From the NCBI GenBank assembly GCA_019104905.1, contig JAHRXB010000252.1:1-14898 (forward strand): a stretch of DNA of 14,898 nt, written 5' to 3'. Of this stretch, positions 1 through 7,586 are shown one piece after another. Within the stretch, counting starts at the first letter, position 1. Each line of letters opens with the position of its first letter. This DNA is from Bdellovibrio sp. (GTDB lineage: Bacteria; Bdellovibrionota; Bdellovibrionia; Bdellovibrionales; Bdellovibrionaceae). The notes beneath the pieces were generated by a model. It was not told the DNA's origin. It made no database searches and saw nothing but the letters and a program-made list of their open reading frames with translations. Position numbers and translations under genes: made by a program.

Positions 1-1247
1 TGAAGGACTTTCACTTTTGCGGTTCCTTGCACCACGTCCTCCACCTTGGAAAGAATAGAGTAGGTCGCAATCGGATTGACGCCATCAACTGTGTTAAATT
101 TAGGCATTAAAACCTCCCCATCGCTAGCAAGTGTAGGATCGGGGATGAGGGGAAGCATCTTGGGAGCAACACCTGAAGCAAACGGAAGTAAAGTTGCGCT
201 CATACGATCGCCGCCGCTTTTCATATCTGCGGTTTTTTTCAGCACTCCAAGGATCATTTGTTCTGAGTCCGGCATAGTGTTCAGAGTCAGCTTTTGTCCT
301 TGAGTGGTTTTCTTCACATCCGTGGGGATCATGTAGCCTGATTGTTTGGCGATACCCACAGCGAGGAACATTTCGTCGGCGCGGAATTGAGGAGCGACCA
401 GTCCTTTAGAGTCCGTGAAGTTGATTTCGCGGGTGGGCATATCCAACTTTGTTTGGGCTGATTTTACTTCGATATCGCGAACGGCTCCGCCATTGATTTT
501 GAAATCATTGATAAGTTCATAGAACTCGGCTCCGTTTCTGAGGGCGTCGACCGTGGATTTAAATGGGAAGCGTCCGCGGGCAGCAAAAACGCGATTCACA
601 CCCGTTTGACCGTAGTAAATGCGGTAGGTGGGTTTATCCAACGTGATTGTGAATAAAGAATATTTCTCACTTTGACGGGGCAGGGAGATGTTTGCGGGAA
701 CATCAATGTCTTGGCCCATGGCTGTGATGCGATCGAATTGGGGGCTGATGACATTATTAATGTCGAAAGCCATCAAATCGAGTTTTGAGAACGCGGGCAT
801 CACAAGACCGAAATCGACAAGGCCATCTTTGTCTTGAATGGGGAGACCTTGAGTGCCGCCGCGAACTTCGTATTGAGTTTTTGTGGGTTGCTGGCGCAGT
901 TTGATTGTCAAAGCACCGGGTTCTTGTCCCATATAAGTGCTGCGCACATAACCGGGAGCTTGAACGGTGACAGTCAGTGGCGTCGTCCATGCGGCGGGAA
1001 TTTCCACTTGGCCGGATTCGTTGGCGGTCAGGAAGTTACCTTCAAAAGGTGCATTGAGAGCATCGCCAATCAGGATTTGTGCTCCCGCCAGAGGTTGATC
1101 ATCTGTGGATTTAATAGTGATAAGGTTTGCTTCTTGGGTCCAGAACAGACCCGCAATGCCGTCGGAACCTGGCTTTTTTGGCTTGGAATCCTTGGAACAG
1201 CCAATAAGCAGCGCCGGCACCGCCAGTGCCATCATGAGTTTTTTCAT
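1..1247 (-). CDS. Large secreted lipoprotein, 5' part only (C-terminus lies outside the window)
   Basis: An open frame of 415 codons runs from ATG at 1247 to the window edge with no stop. The start is set by a GGAGG ribosome site about 11 bases upstream. Residues 1-17 (MKKLMMALAVPALLIGC) form a lipoprotein signal with lipobox LIGC, so the mature protein should be lipid-anchored at Cys17. A short charged linker (SKDSKPKKPGSDG) follows. Residues of about 35-105 resemble a carboxypeptidase-regulatory or Ig-like beta-sandwich: a strand, then PLAGAQILIGD, then a second half ending in VTVQAPGYV. The remaining 300 residues have no motif I recognise and look beta-rich, with few cysteines. It could be a surface adhesin-like or envelope-structural lipoprotein; no enzymatic function is suggested. 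The divergent tRNA promoter region lies upstream. Confidence 0.85.
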   Translation of the reverse strand, partial: MKKLMMALAVPALLIGCSKDSKPKKPGSDGIAGLFWTQEANLITIKSTDDQPLAGAQILIGDALNAPFEGNFLTANESGQVEIPAAWTTPLTVTVQAPGYVRSTYMGQEPGALTIKLRQQPTKTQYEVRGGTQGLPIQDKDGLVDFGLVMPAFSKLDLMAFDINNVISPQFDRITAMGQDIDVPANISLPRQSEKYSLFTITLDKPTYRIYYGQTGVNRVFAARGRFPFKSTVDALRNGAEFYELINDFKINGGAVRDIEVKSAQTKLDMPTREINFTDSKGLVAPQFRADEMFLAVGIAKQSGYMIPTDVKKTTQGQKLTLNTMPDSEQMILGVLKKTADMKSGGDRMSATLLPFASGVAPKMLPLIPDPTLASDGEVLMPKFNTVDGVNPIATYSILSKVEDVVQGTAKVKVL

Positions 1248-1289
1248 AGTAATTTCCCCCTCCATGGTGGTTTTCTTACATCCTCTGTT

Positions 1290-1319
1290 ATTGCATTGTG
1301 GAAACAGGGGGGAGGTCAA
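1290..1319 (-). promoter_or_regulatory. Possible sigma70 promoter of the lipoprotein gene
   Basis: On the minus strand TTGACC (1319-1314) is followed after 18 bases by TGCAAT (1295-1290), about 43 bases upstream of the ATG. The -35 is good and the -10 weak (4 of 6). This is a consensus match by eye only. Confidence 0.35.
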
Positions 1320-1379
1320 GACCTAAGGCGAGGTTGTGGGCAAAAAATTAAAAAAGCCACTATAACGCAAAGCCCATCG

Positions 1380-1408
1380 TTGACATAACACGCTCCCCCA
1401 ATTAAAAA
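1380..1408 (+). promoter_or_regulatory. Probable promoter of the tRNA gene
   Basis: A perfect -35 TTGACA at 1380-1385 is followed after 17 bases by TAAAAA at 1403-1408. This places the expected transcription start near 1415, about 20 bases before the tRNA 5' end. The -10 matches only 4 of 6 positions, but the position and the perfect -35 fit a stable-RNA promoter. Confidence 0.5.
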
Positions 1409-1436
1409 TCCTGTCTCACGCAAACGCGTTACGTGT

Positions 1437-1513
<77 letters not shown>

Positions 1514-1524
1514 AATTTTTAAAT

Positions 1525-1550
1525 GCCTGGCTTTCGCCGGGCTTTTTTTT
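1525..1550 (+). terminator. Rho-independent terminator after the tRNA
   Basis: A 7-bp stem, GCCTGGC (1525-1531) with GCCGGGC (1536-1542), with one G-U pair and a TTTC loop, is followed directly by eight T (1543-1550). It starts 12 bases after the tRNA CCA end. Confidence 0.9.
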
Positions 1551-1593
1551 GCCCAAAATTCGTGAGAAGAACCTTCATATCTAAAGGAACAGC

Positions 1594-1719
1594 ATGAGTA
1601 ACGAACAAAAGATTGAAAGTGATGAGCAAAGAGTTCGATCGAAAACTCTTTTAGTCCTTGGCCTGACGTTCCTATTGCCGATAGTGATCACCTTGGTTGC
1701 TGTTTATATCTATCTTTAA
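1594..1719 (+). CDS. Small single-pass membrane protein, 41 aa
   Basis: ATG at 1594 is preceded by AAAGGA at a spacing of about 6 bases, a good ribosome site. The 41 codons end with TAA at 1717-1719. Residues 1-17 are charged and hydrophilic (MSNEQKIESDEQRVRSK). Residues 18-41 are one uninterrupted hydrophobic segment ending at the C-terminus (TLLVLGLTFLLPIVITLVAV and a YIYL tail), which predicts a membrane anchor with the basic end inside the cell. It lies alone between the tRNA terminator and the helicase gene. I do not recognise the family and cannot assign a function. The good ribosome site plus a clean transmembrane pattern make it more likely real than chance. Confidence 0.6.
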   Translation: MSNEQKIESDEQRVRSKTLLVLGLTFLLPIVITLVAVYIYL

Positions 1720-1845
1720 GATAAATTGAATTCGATGGGGCCTCCATGTGGGACTCGGCCTAAAGGGCTATGCCTAAAGTATAGTTTTAATGCCGAAAGT
1801 AAACCTAGGCGCATGCGTAACTCCTAAATTTTCCCAAAGAGCCGA

Positions 1846-1851
1846 TATACT
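1846..1851 (+). promoter_or_regulatory. -10-like hexamer just before the helicase start
   Basis: TATACT (5 of 6 to consensus) ends 11 bases before the ATG at 1863 and 5 bases before TTG 1857. No convincing -35 is seen 16-18 bases upstream. If used, transcription would start about 5 bases before the ATG, leaving no room for a ribosome site, and none is seen. Confidence 0.35.
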
Positions 1852-1862
1852 TCACGTTGTTT

Positions 1863-4481
1863 ATGACAGAACTATCTCGGACCTCCTCATTACTTTGGAA
1901 TATCATCACTTTGTGGGCTGCAAGGTGGTCCTTGCGTACCTCGGGCCGTGCCATTGTAATTAAATGGATTTTCAACCGCAGACAATGGGATGTCGCTGAC
2001 ATTGAGGAAATTCAATATCATCCAGGCTTTTTATTTGGCACGGCGACCATCATTGGAAGATCCGAGGCCTTTAAACTATTCGGAGTCGAAAAAGAAACTT
2101 ACGATCGTCTGCAAACTTTCCTCAGGGAACAAGCGCAAAGAATACTTCTTAATAACAAGGCTCGCATTATCGCATGTTTCGAAAGGAGTGACAGCTTTTT
2201 GCATTCAGAATTTTTTATTAGCTCATCAAAAAAAGATTCTTTTGCACAGAGCTGGCAGCAGAAATTCGACGATGATTTTTTCATTCTTCTTGGTAAATTA
2301 GACCGCAGTCTATTTTTAGATCGCCACCAGCCTGAGGTGACTTCGTTATTAGCGAAGGCGAAAGTCGTTATACACCTCAAATTGCATTTTGAGGAATGCA
2401 TTCAACAGCGCAATGAAGACTTTGTAAATAAAGAGCTAGAGCAATATCGTCATACATTTGACAGCGTCGAAACACGCCCCCTTACGGAAGAACAACGTTT
2501 GGCTGCGGTTTATTTCGAGGATGTCAATGTGCTGGTTGCTTCCGCGGGATCTGGAAAAACATCGTCGCTTGTCGGGAAGGCCATTTACGCTCTTAAGAAA
2601 AAGTACTTCGAACCCCAGGAAATTCTGATGTTGGCTTTTGCTAGTGAAGCTGCGGATGGTTTGAAAGACCGCTTCGCAGAAGCACTCCGCAAACAGAGTA
2701 TGCGATTGACTCCTGATATTCGGACCTTTCATTCTTTGGGAGTGTTAATAATTCAAACGGTGGAAGGCAAAAAGCCGCAGTTGGCCCCTTGGGCGCATGA
2801 TGGAGATCTTTTTAAAAATCTTCTTGGGGATATAGTGAAAGAAGTTTGCCAAGACCCTTCGCGCCAAGCTGAAATGACTTTGCTTGTTTCAACTTTGATG
2901 TTTGGAAACGCCACAAGTTATGACCAGCGCTCTTACTATCAAGAGCTATTTAATGACAGTTCATCTGATGCGATGGACATGAAAAACAGCGCCCGAGAAA
3001 AAACTCCGTCCTTGCGGACTTTAAATGGAGAGCAGGTTCGTTCCTTGGAAGAGCTGATCCTTGCGAACTGGCTTTCTTTAAATAGCATTAAATACATATA
3101 CGAAAAAGAAACAGAAATTCAGGGGGGCGGTGAGAGTAAGGAAAAATCTCGCAAATTTAAACCGGACTTCTATTATCCCGATGCCGATGTCTATCATGAG
3201 CACTTTGCGTTGAATAAAGACGGTGAAGCACCAGAATTCCTGGGTGGCGCTATGTATGTTTCCACGGTTGAGTGGAAGAGAAAGATTTTTAATGAGAGTC
3301 AGACAAAGTTTTTCGAAACCCACAGTGCGATGTTTTTAGATGGAACTGTTTTTGCGGTTCTAAAAGAGCAATTGATTAAGTTCGGTCTGAATCCGGAGCC
3401 AAAAAATCTTGAGTCTGAGTCAGCTGAGTTTACTGAGGCAAAAAATGCCCTGATGGGTCACTTCGCAACAATTATTAAACAGATCCGCAATCAGGGGAAG
3501 ACGGTTCAGAGCCTTGAAGTTAAACCGTTTGATTTTCTTAGTCAGGCTTTTCATAACTTAATTCTTGCGGTCCTAAAAAGATATGAGGACGCCCTGGCAA
3601 AAAATAATTTAATAGATTTTGAGGAGATGCTCATCAAAGCTTCGCTCTATGTTGAAAATGGTGTCTATAGAAGTCCTTATAAATTTATCTGCATCGACGA
3701 GTTTCAAGATATTTCCCAAGGACGTAGGCGTTTGGTGAAGGCACTTCTAGATCAGCATAAAGAAGCCTCTTTGTTTGCGGTGGGGGACGATTGGCAGGGG
3801 ATTTACCGCTTTGCTGGTGCAGATCTCGATATTTTCACCCGAGCCGAAAAGTACTTTGGAGTCACTCAAGAGCTATTTCTGACGAATACATTCCGAAGCA
3901 ATCAAGGGATTGCGGATGCGGCGTCTTGGTTCGTGCAAAAGAATCCAATACAAAAGAAGAAAGCTGTCATTGCCCGCGATAGCGGACGCCATGGAGTCTT
4001 GGAGGTTTTAAGCTATGATTCAGACCACGGGGCTTTTCCGGCAATCGAAAAACAACTGCAGCGGTTGGCAGAAGAACTCAGACGCAAAAATGAGAAGGCC
4101 AAAGTATTTGTTTTAAGTCGATATAAATATCTACTTCCTCATCGCAGCAAAATTCTGGAGTGGCATAAAGAGTATCCAAAAACTTTAGAAATTTCGACGA
4201 TGACCTTTCATGGGTCTAAAGGCTTAGAAGCAGATTATGTGTTTGTTTTGGGTATGAATAGTGGCCCGATGGGTTTCCCGTCGATAAAAAATGATAACCC
4301 CTTTGTGCAGATGTATATGCCTGAGGCAGATCCATTTCCGTACGCTGAAGAGCGACGTCTTTTTTATGTCGCCTTAACGCGTGCAAAGAAGAAGGCCTTC
4401 TTGTTAACTCGCAAGGGGATGCCTTCGCTCTTTTTGCAAGAGCTTCATAAGATTCCCGATGCTAAAATCTATTTTGCCTAA
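1863..4481 (+). CDS. UvrD-superfamily helicase IV-like protein with inserted PD-(D/E)XK-type nuclease domain
   Basis: This is a superfamily 1 ATP-dependent DNA helicase of 872 residues closest to E. coli helicase IV (HelD, 684 aa). The first 90 residues match the helicase IV N-terminal domain. Helicase motifs follow: Walker A ASAGSGKT (226-233), FHSLG, Walker B DEFQD (612-616), GDDWQGIYRF (641-650), NTFRS, FHGSKGLEADYV, and motif VI EERRLFYVALTR (829-840). The extra length comes from an insert of about 140 residues after the first helicase block. It carries EE (396-397), PDFYYP (D435), YHEHF (E446) and VEWKRK (E470, K472), the layout of a PD-(D/E)XK-like nuclease seen in a branch of this family. 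A likely role is DNA repair or defence, unwinding and cutting DNA. The start is ambiguous between TTG 1857 and ATG 1863. Neither has a Shine-Dalgarno site, and TATACT lies at 1846-1851. Confidence 0.92.
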   Translation: MTELSRTSSLLWNIITLWAARWSLRTSGRAIVIKWIFNRRQWDVADIEEIQYHPGFLFGTATIIGRSEAFKLFGVEKETYDRLQTFLREQAQRILLNNKARIIACFERSDSFLHSEFFISSSKKDSFAQSWQQKFDDDFFILLGKLDRSLFLDRHQPEVTSLLAKAKVVIHLKLHFEECIQQRNEDFVNKELEQYRHTFDSVETRPLTEEQRLAAVYFEDVNVLVASAGSGKTSSLVGKAIYALKKKYFEPQEILMLAFASEAADGLKDRFAEALRKQSMRLTPDIRTFHSLGVLIIQTVEGKKPQLAPWAHDGDLFKNLLGDIVKEVCQDPSRQAEMTLLVSTLMFGNATSYDQRSYYQELFNDSSSDAMDMKNSAREKTPSLRTLNGEQVRSLEELILANWLSLNSIKYIYEKETEIQGGGESKEKSRKFKPDFYYPDADVYHEHFALNKDGEAPEFLGGAMYVSTVEWKRKIFNESQTKFFETHSAMFLDGTVFAVLKEQLIKFGLNPEPKNLESESAEFTEAKNALMGHFATIIKQIRNQGKTVQSLEVKPFDFLSQAFHNLILAVLKRYEDALAKNNLIDFEEMLIKASLYVENGVYRSPYKFICIDEFQDISQGRRRLVKALLDQHKEASLFAVGDDWQGIYRFAGADLDIFTRAEKYFGVTQELFLTNTFRSNQGIADAASWFVQKNPIQKKKAVIARDSGRHGVLEVLSYDSDHGAFPAIEKQLQRLAEELRRKNEKAKVFVLSRYKYLLPHRSKILEWHKEYPKTLEISTMTFHGSKGLEADYVFVLGMNSGPMGFPSIKNDNPFVQMYMPEADPFPYAEERRLFYVALTRAKKKAFLLTRKGMPSLFLQELHKIPDAKIYFA

Positions 4482-4514
4482 AATTTTTGAGGTCTAGGTA
4501 TCGATTTGGGAAAT

Positions 4515-4537
4515 CTGATTCCAAAGAAAGGAATCGG
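4515..4537 (+). other. Stem-loop downstream of the helicase gene
   Basis: CTGATTCC (4515-4522) pairs with GGAATCGG (4530-4537), 8 bp including one G-U, with an AAAGAAA loop, 33 bases after the helicase stop. No T tract follows, so it is not a standard rho-independent terminator. It may protect the 3' end or be coincidental. Confidence 0.35.
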
Positions 4538-4656
4538 TTAAGCCAAGGACAAAATCTTAGCTTTACTCACGAGCAATCTCTAATACGAACTCACGCAATG
4601 CGTAACGAGATGCAGGGAGCGATCGTAAAATTTGCAGTTCTCCGGGACGGTTTTCC

Positions 4657-4665
4657 TGCTAGTAT
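4657..4665 (+). promoter_or_regulatory. Extended -10 promoter element immediately upstream of the secreted-protein gene
   Basis: TGCTAGTAT matches the extended -10 pattern TGnTATAAT in 5 of 6 hexamer positions plus the TG. It ends 8 bases before ATG 4674, so the transcript would begin within a base or two of the start codon. No Shine-Dalgarno site precedes that ATG. Confidence 0.45.
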
Positions 4666-4673
4666 TTTTGCAT

Positions 4674-5120
4674 ATGTCGAATATCAAATTTAAAAAATTA
4701 GCGATCTTTACGTGTGTATTACTTCTTCAGCCGATGGTGAACCCCGGCTCTGCCGCTTGGGCGAAAAAGAAACCTCCCATGAAAGCTTTTAGCTTTATTG
4801 CGGAAGGTGGAAAGGCTTCTCAAGGCGAATGCGACGGAGAACGCAAAATTCCTGGCAAACTCAAACGTCTTAAGGAGTTTACTAAAACGCCTTCCTACAT
4901 GGGGTCCGAGTTGCAAGACCCCGAGATCAAGGGAAAGGCTAATGAAGAAATGTGGAAACATTTTTTTAAGGTGAAAGCTGCCTGCAATACGATTTTAGCT
5001 AAAACTCCATCCTCTGTGCAAGATCCAGCTCTTACCAAAACCAAGACGGAACTTCCGCCAGATGATTCTGAGGATGCTGATGATAATGCTGATCAGAGCG
5101 AGGGGCCGGATTCTGAATAG
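4674..5120 (+). CDS. Small secreted protein with acidic C-terminal tail
   Basis: From ATG 4674 the product is 148 residues. Residues 1-30 are a Sec signal peptide: basic start (MSNIKFKK), hydrophobic core (LAIFTCVLLLQPMV), likely signal peptidase I cleavage after AWA. A TTG start at 4632 in the same frame would place extra residues before the signal and is less likely. The mature protein is lysine-rich in its first part and has two cysteines (GECDGE and KAACNT) that could form one disulfide. It ends in a strongly acidic tail (DDSEDADDNADQSEGPDSE). I recognise no family. The stop lies 11 bases before the AlkX-type glycosylase start, so the two are probably co-transcribed, although periplasmic export and DNA repair are not an obvious pairing. 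Confidence 0.7.
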   Translation: MSNIKFKKLAIFTCVLLLQPMVNPGSAAWAKKKPPMKAFSFIAEGGKASQGECDGERKIPGKLKRLKEFTKTPSYMGSELQDPEIKGKANEEMWKHFFKVKAACNTILAKTPSSVQDPALTKTKTELPPDDSEDADDNADQSEGPDSE

Positions 5121-5131
5121 GGCGCAAGCGG

Positions 5132-6280
5132 ATGTCTGAGTCCACACTCTCAAAAGCCCAAGTTCGTTCGCTTTGGTTGAAGTCCCAAGGCCTGCATGAG
5201 TCGAATCATTTTGGCCGTGGTCCCAAGGCGACGGTGAAGGCCATCAAACATCTGGGGTATGTGCAAATCGATACGATCAGTGTGATTGAAAGATGCCATC
5301 ACCATATTTTGTATTCGCGAATTCCTGACTATAAAAAGTCCCATCTGCAGCAGGCGCAAAGTAAAGATAAAACTGTCTTTGAGTATTGGACTCATGCTCT
5401 TGCTTACATCGCGACGGATGACTTCAAATATTTTATGAACGATATGAAGCGTAGAAAACGGAATCCTTCCGATTGGTATTCTTCAGTGACGGAAGCGGAC
5501 GTTAAAAAAGTTGTGGCCCTGGTTAAAAAGCAGGGGGCGCTTTCAATTCGTGATGTGAATGATGAAGTTCTCGTGGACAAAGATCATCCGTGGGCTAGTA
5601 GAAAACCGTCCAAGAAGGCTTTGCAATGCGCTTTTAACGGCGGGGACTTAGTCATTGGCGAACGACAGGGGATGCTGAAGAAATACGAACTGACAGATCG
5701 TCATTTTGGTTGGACGAAGCGGCCCAAAGCAGCCTCGGCAGCGGAAGTTTTTGAGTATGACATTGATCGTGCTTTGCGCTCGCAAGGGCTGATCAGTGTC
5801 GAGTCGGCCTCTTATATGAAGAAGGTCGCTCATAAGAAGGAAATCCTCAAGTGTCTTGAAGCCCGCGTTCGTAAGGGTGTCCTGATTCCAGTCAAAGTTG
5901 AAGGCGTTGAAAAGGTTCAGTTTTGGATGGAGCCTTCTCATCTTGATGAGGGGATTGGTGATGCCAATGATTTGACACACATCCTGTCGCCTTTTGATCC
6001 GTTAGTGATTCAAAGAAAACGTTTTAATATGTTCTTTGACTATGACCATCGCTTTGAAGCGTACTTACCGAAAGAAAAAAGAAAATACGGATACTTCACC
6101 TTGCCTGTGATTATTGGAGATCAGGCAGTGGCTGTTCTTGACTTAAAGACAGACCGACAAAAGCAGAAACTGCTGATTCAGCAGTGGAGTTGGTTGGGGA
6201 AGCATAAATCACCAGGCAATAAGAAGCTTATCGAACAAGAGCTTCAGCGTTTTGAGAAATTCCAACTTGCGAAGGAATAG
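5132..6280 (+). CDS. AlkX/YcaQ-family winged-helix DNA glycosylase (DUF1006, HTH_42)
   Basis: The 382 residues align from end to end with E. coli YcaQ (AlkX, 410 aa) by eye. Shared blocks include the opening LSKAQVRSLWLKSQGL, LGYVQIDTISVIER, the EYWTHA segment, LSPFDPL (285-291), the RKRFNMFFDYDHRFEAYLP region and KRKYGYFTLPV. The family consists of winged-helix glycosylases that excise alkylated bases and unhook DNA crosslinks. The active-site motif is Q45-I46-D47, the QxD form of the YcaQ/AlkX branch, not the QxQ of the azinomycin-resistance AlkZ branch. On established family knowledge, that points to a housekeeping crosslink or bulky-alkyl repair role rather than self-resistance in a toxin cluster. 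It sits 11 bases after the secreted-protein stop; only a weak ribosome site (GGGCG) is visible. Confidence 0.92.
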   Translation: MSESTLSKAQVRSLWLKSQGLHESNHFGRGPKATVKAIKHLGYVQIDTISVIERCHHHILYSRIPDYKKSHLQQAQSKDKTVFEYWTHALAYIATDDFKYFMNDMKRRKRNPSDWYSSVTEADVKKVVALVKKQGALSIRDVNDEVLVDKDHPWASRKPSKKALQCAFNGGDLVIGERQGMLKKYELTDRHFGWTKRPKAASAAEVFEYDIDRALRSQGLISVESASYMKKVAHKKEILKCLEARVRKGVLIPVKVEGVEKVQFWMEPSHLDEGIGDANDLTHILSPFDPLVIQRKRFNMFFDYDHRFEAYLPKEKRKYGYFTLPVIIGDQAVAVLDLKTDRQKQKLLIQQWSWLGKHKSPGNKKLIEQELQRFEKFQLAKE

Positions 6281-6287
6281 GTCTGGT

Positions 6288-6306
6288 GGACATGGGGACA
6301 TGTCCC
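6288..6306. repeat. Short nested palindrome GGACAT/GGGACATGTCCC
   Basis: GGGACATGTCCC (6295-6306) is a perfect 12-base palindrome. Overlapping it, GGACAT (6288-6293) can pair with ATGTCC (6300-6305) across a 6-base loop. It lies 8 bases after the AlkX-type gene stop. No T tract follows. It could be a protein-binding site, a 3' hairpin or a REP-like remnant; only one copy is present in the window. Confidence 0.4.
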
Positions 6307-6348
6307 TGGGCTCGGCTGTAAATTGGTCTTCGGCTCTTAAGGTCTTCT

Positions 6349-6357
6349 TGTTACAAT
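6349..6357 (+). promoter_or_regulatory. Extended -10 promoter element for the Cys-rich secreted protein
   Basis: TGTTACAAT fits TGnTATAAT (5 of 6 plus TG). It ends 7 bases before ATG 6365, the expected distance to a transcription start, so the mRNA would begin at the start codon itself. No -35 hexamer and no Shine-Dalgarno site are visible; extended -10 promoters can work without a -35. Confidence 0.5.
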
Positions 6358-6364
6358 CATCAAC

Positions 6365-7570
6365 ATGGGATTTAAAGCTGACGTACGTGGTTTTTCTATT
6401 TTTATGGCTGTGGCTCTTTTGTGTGGAGCTGAAGCGAGAGCCTACGATCTTCAAAAAATATCAGACGCCTTTTCCCAGTGTTTTTCCAAAAGTCAGCAGC
6501 AGACGCTTCATACTCCCGGAATTAAAGCTCTTGATTGTGGGGACGTGGTAAAAAAGGAACAGGGTCTTCCCAGTGACTTTGTTTTTAGCGTCACTCGTCG
6601 CCCGCAAAACCGGCTGACCAGTTCGGTTCAGTTTTATGATATTCGTGTGGGATATAAGAATCAACAAATGCAGACGGCGCTGCTCTTGACCGCCAATGGC
6701 AATACAAGCTCGGCTTCTCAAAATATTTCTCCCTCAGCCTGTGCAGCGAGTGGTTTAAAATCAGACCCGATGGCAGGTCTTCAGGGGTTGTGTAACGGGC
6801 TCAATAAGATTTCAGATGAGGAACGAAAGAAGATGACGTGCTACCCTGTGGGTAAAGATGTCGAGTCATTGCAGCCGGGGACTTGGGGATTTGGTTTTAA
6901 AAAAGAAAAAGACAACTGTGTGCGGATGTGTCCAGAGGGGCAAGTTCTCAACGACACCGGGACGTGTACGGTGTGCAGTCAGAGTCTTGATAAAAGTGTG
7001 GTCAATTTATTTAAGGTGGATCCTAAGAACTATAAAACCAGATCCAATGATAATCTTTGCCTGGATATCAATGGATGCTCTGAGTTTGAGGAGTTTATTG
7101 AAGACGACGATTTTGTGCGCCGATGCGCCGTTCGTTGCCCGAATGGATATGAGCGCAAAGGAGCAGAGTGTCTTGTTAAGGACTCTTACTGCAGTGACCG
7201 CGCTAAAGATATTGCCGATGGGCTTGATTGGAGTGGTCTCGACAAACTCCACAGTTTAAATCAAACTTTGGGAACTTGTTCAGCGAGCCAAATCCGAACG
7301 ATGGCTCAGCAACTGAAGAGCGAAATACCTGCGTGGATTCAGAAGGAAATCAAATCCTGTCAGAGCAGCTTTCGTGGCAAAAAGACGAAGGAGGGATTCA
7401 CTTATAGCTTCCAACCTCCGGCGACTCTTTACAGCGCAGTTGCAACCCTTTGCCTGGGTGGCAACGAGTTGCTTTTGCGTGATCAATTAACCCCTGAGAT
7501 GGCCGATGTGTTCTACACGGTTCCCGGCTTTTGGGATCATGAAGAGTATTATCAAGAGGCTGCCCAGTAA
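6365..7570 (+). CDS. Secreted cysteine-rich protein, 401 aa, unknown family
   Basis: Residues 1-26 form a Sec signal peptide: basic N-region (MGFKADVR), hydrophobic core, likely cleavage after ARA before YDLQK. Starting at 6365 is supported because the next ATG would give a signal without positive charge. The mature part has 18 cysteines, an even number that suggests disulfides in the periplasm or outside the cell. The middle (about 180-280) is densest, with CVRMC, CTVC, CLDINGC, CAVRC and spaced CP-G pairs (CPEGQ, CPNGY) reminiscent of EGF- or TNFR-like small disulfide modules. The first third and the C-terminal third are more ordinary soluble sequence. No catalytic motif is seen. The gene ends 16 bases before the convergent catalase-like gene. 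Confidence 0.8.
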   Translation: MGFKADVRGFSIFMAVALLCGAEARAYDLQKISDAFSQCFSKSQQQTLHTPGIKALDCGDVVKKEQGLPSDFVFSVTRRPQNRLTSSVQFYDIRVGYKNQQMQTALLLTANGNTSSASQNISPSACAASGLKSDPMAGLQGLCNGLNKISDEERKKMTCYPVGKDVESLQPGTWGFGFKKEKDNCVRMCPEGQVLNDTGTCTVCSQSLDKSVVNLFKVDPKNYKTRSNDNLCLDINGCSEFEEFIEDDDFVRRCAVRCPNGYERKGAECLVKDSYCSDRAKDIADGLDWSGLDKLHSLNQTLGTCSASQIRTMAQQLKSEIPAWIQKEIKSCQSSFRGKKTKEGFTYSFQPPATLYSAVATLCLGGNELLLRDQLTPEMADVFYTVPGFWDHEEYYQEAAQ

Positions 7571-7586
7571 GTCAGGGGAGTTCGGG

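Noticed and set aside
834..1388. Plus-strand open frame of 184 codons
   Set aside because: It lies antisense to the lipoprotein gene, whose signal peptide, ribosome site and sequence quality are far better; its translation is low in structure and ends in the tRNA promoter region.
1759..1779. CCTAAAG direct repeat (two copies, 14 bases apart) before the helicase
   Set aside because: Only two short copies, not placed at a convincing promoter; likely chance.
4487..4693. Plus-strand open frame of 68 codons after the helicase
   Set aside because: TTG start without a ribosome site, no recognisable pattern, and it overlaps the start of the secreted-protein gene in another frame.
5132..6280. AlkZ-type self-resistance glycosylase of a natural-product cluster
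   Set aside because: The active-site motif is Q-I-D, not Q-x-Q, and no biosynthetic genes are near.
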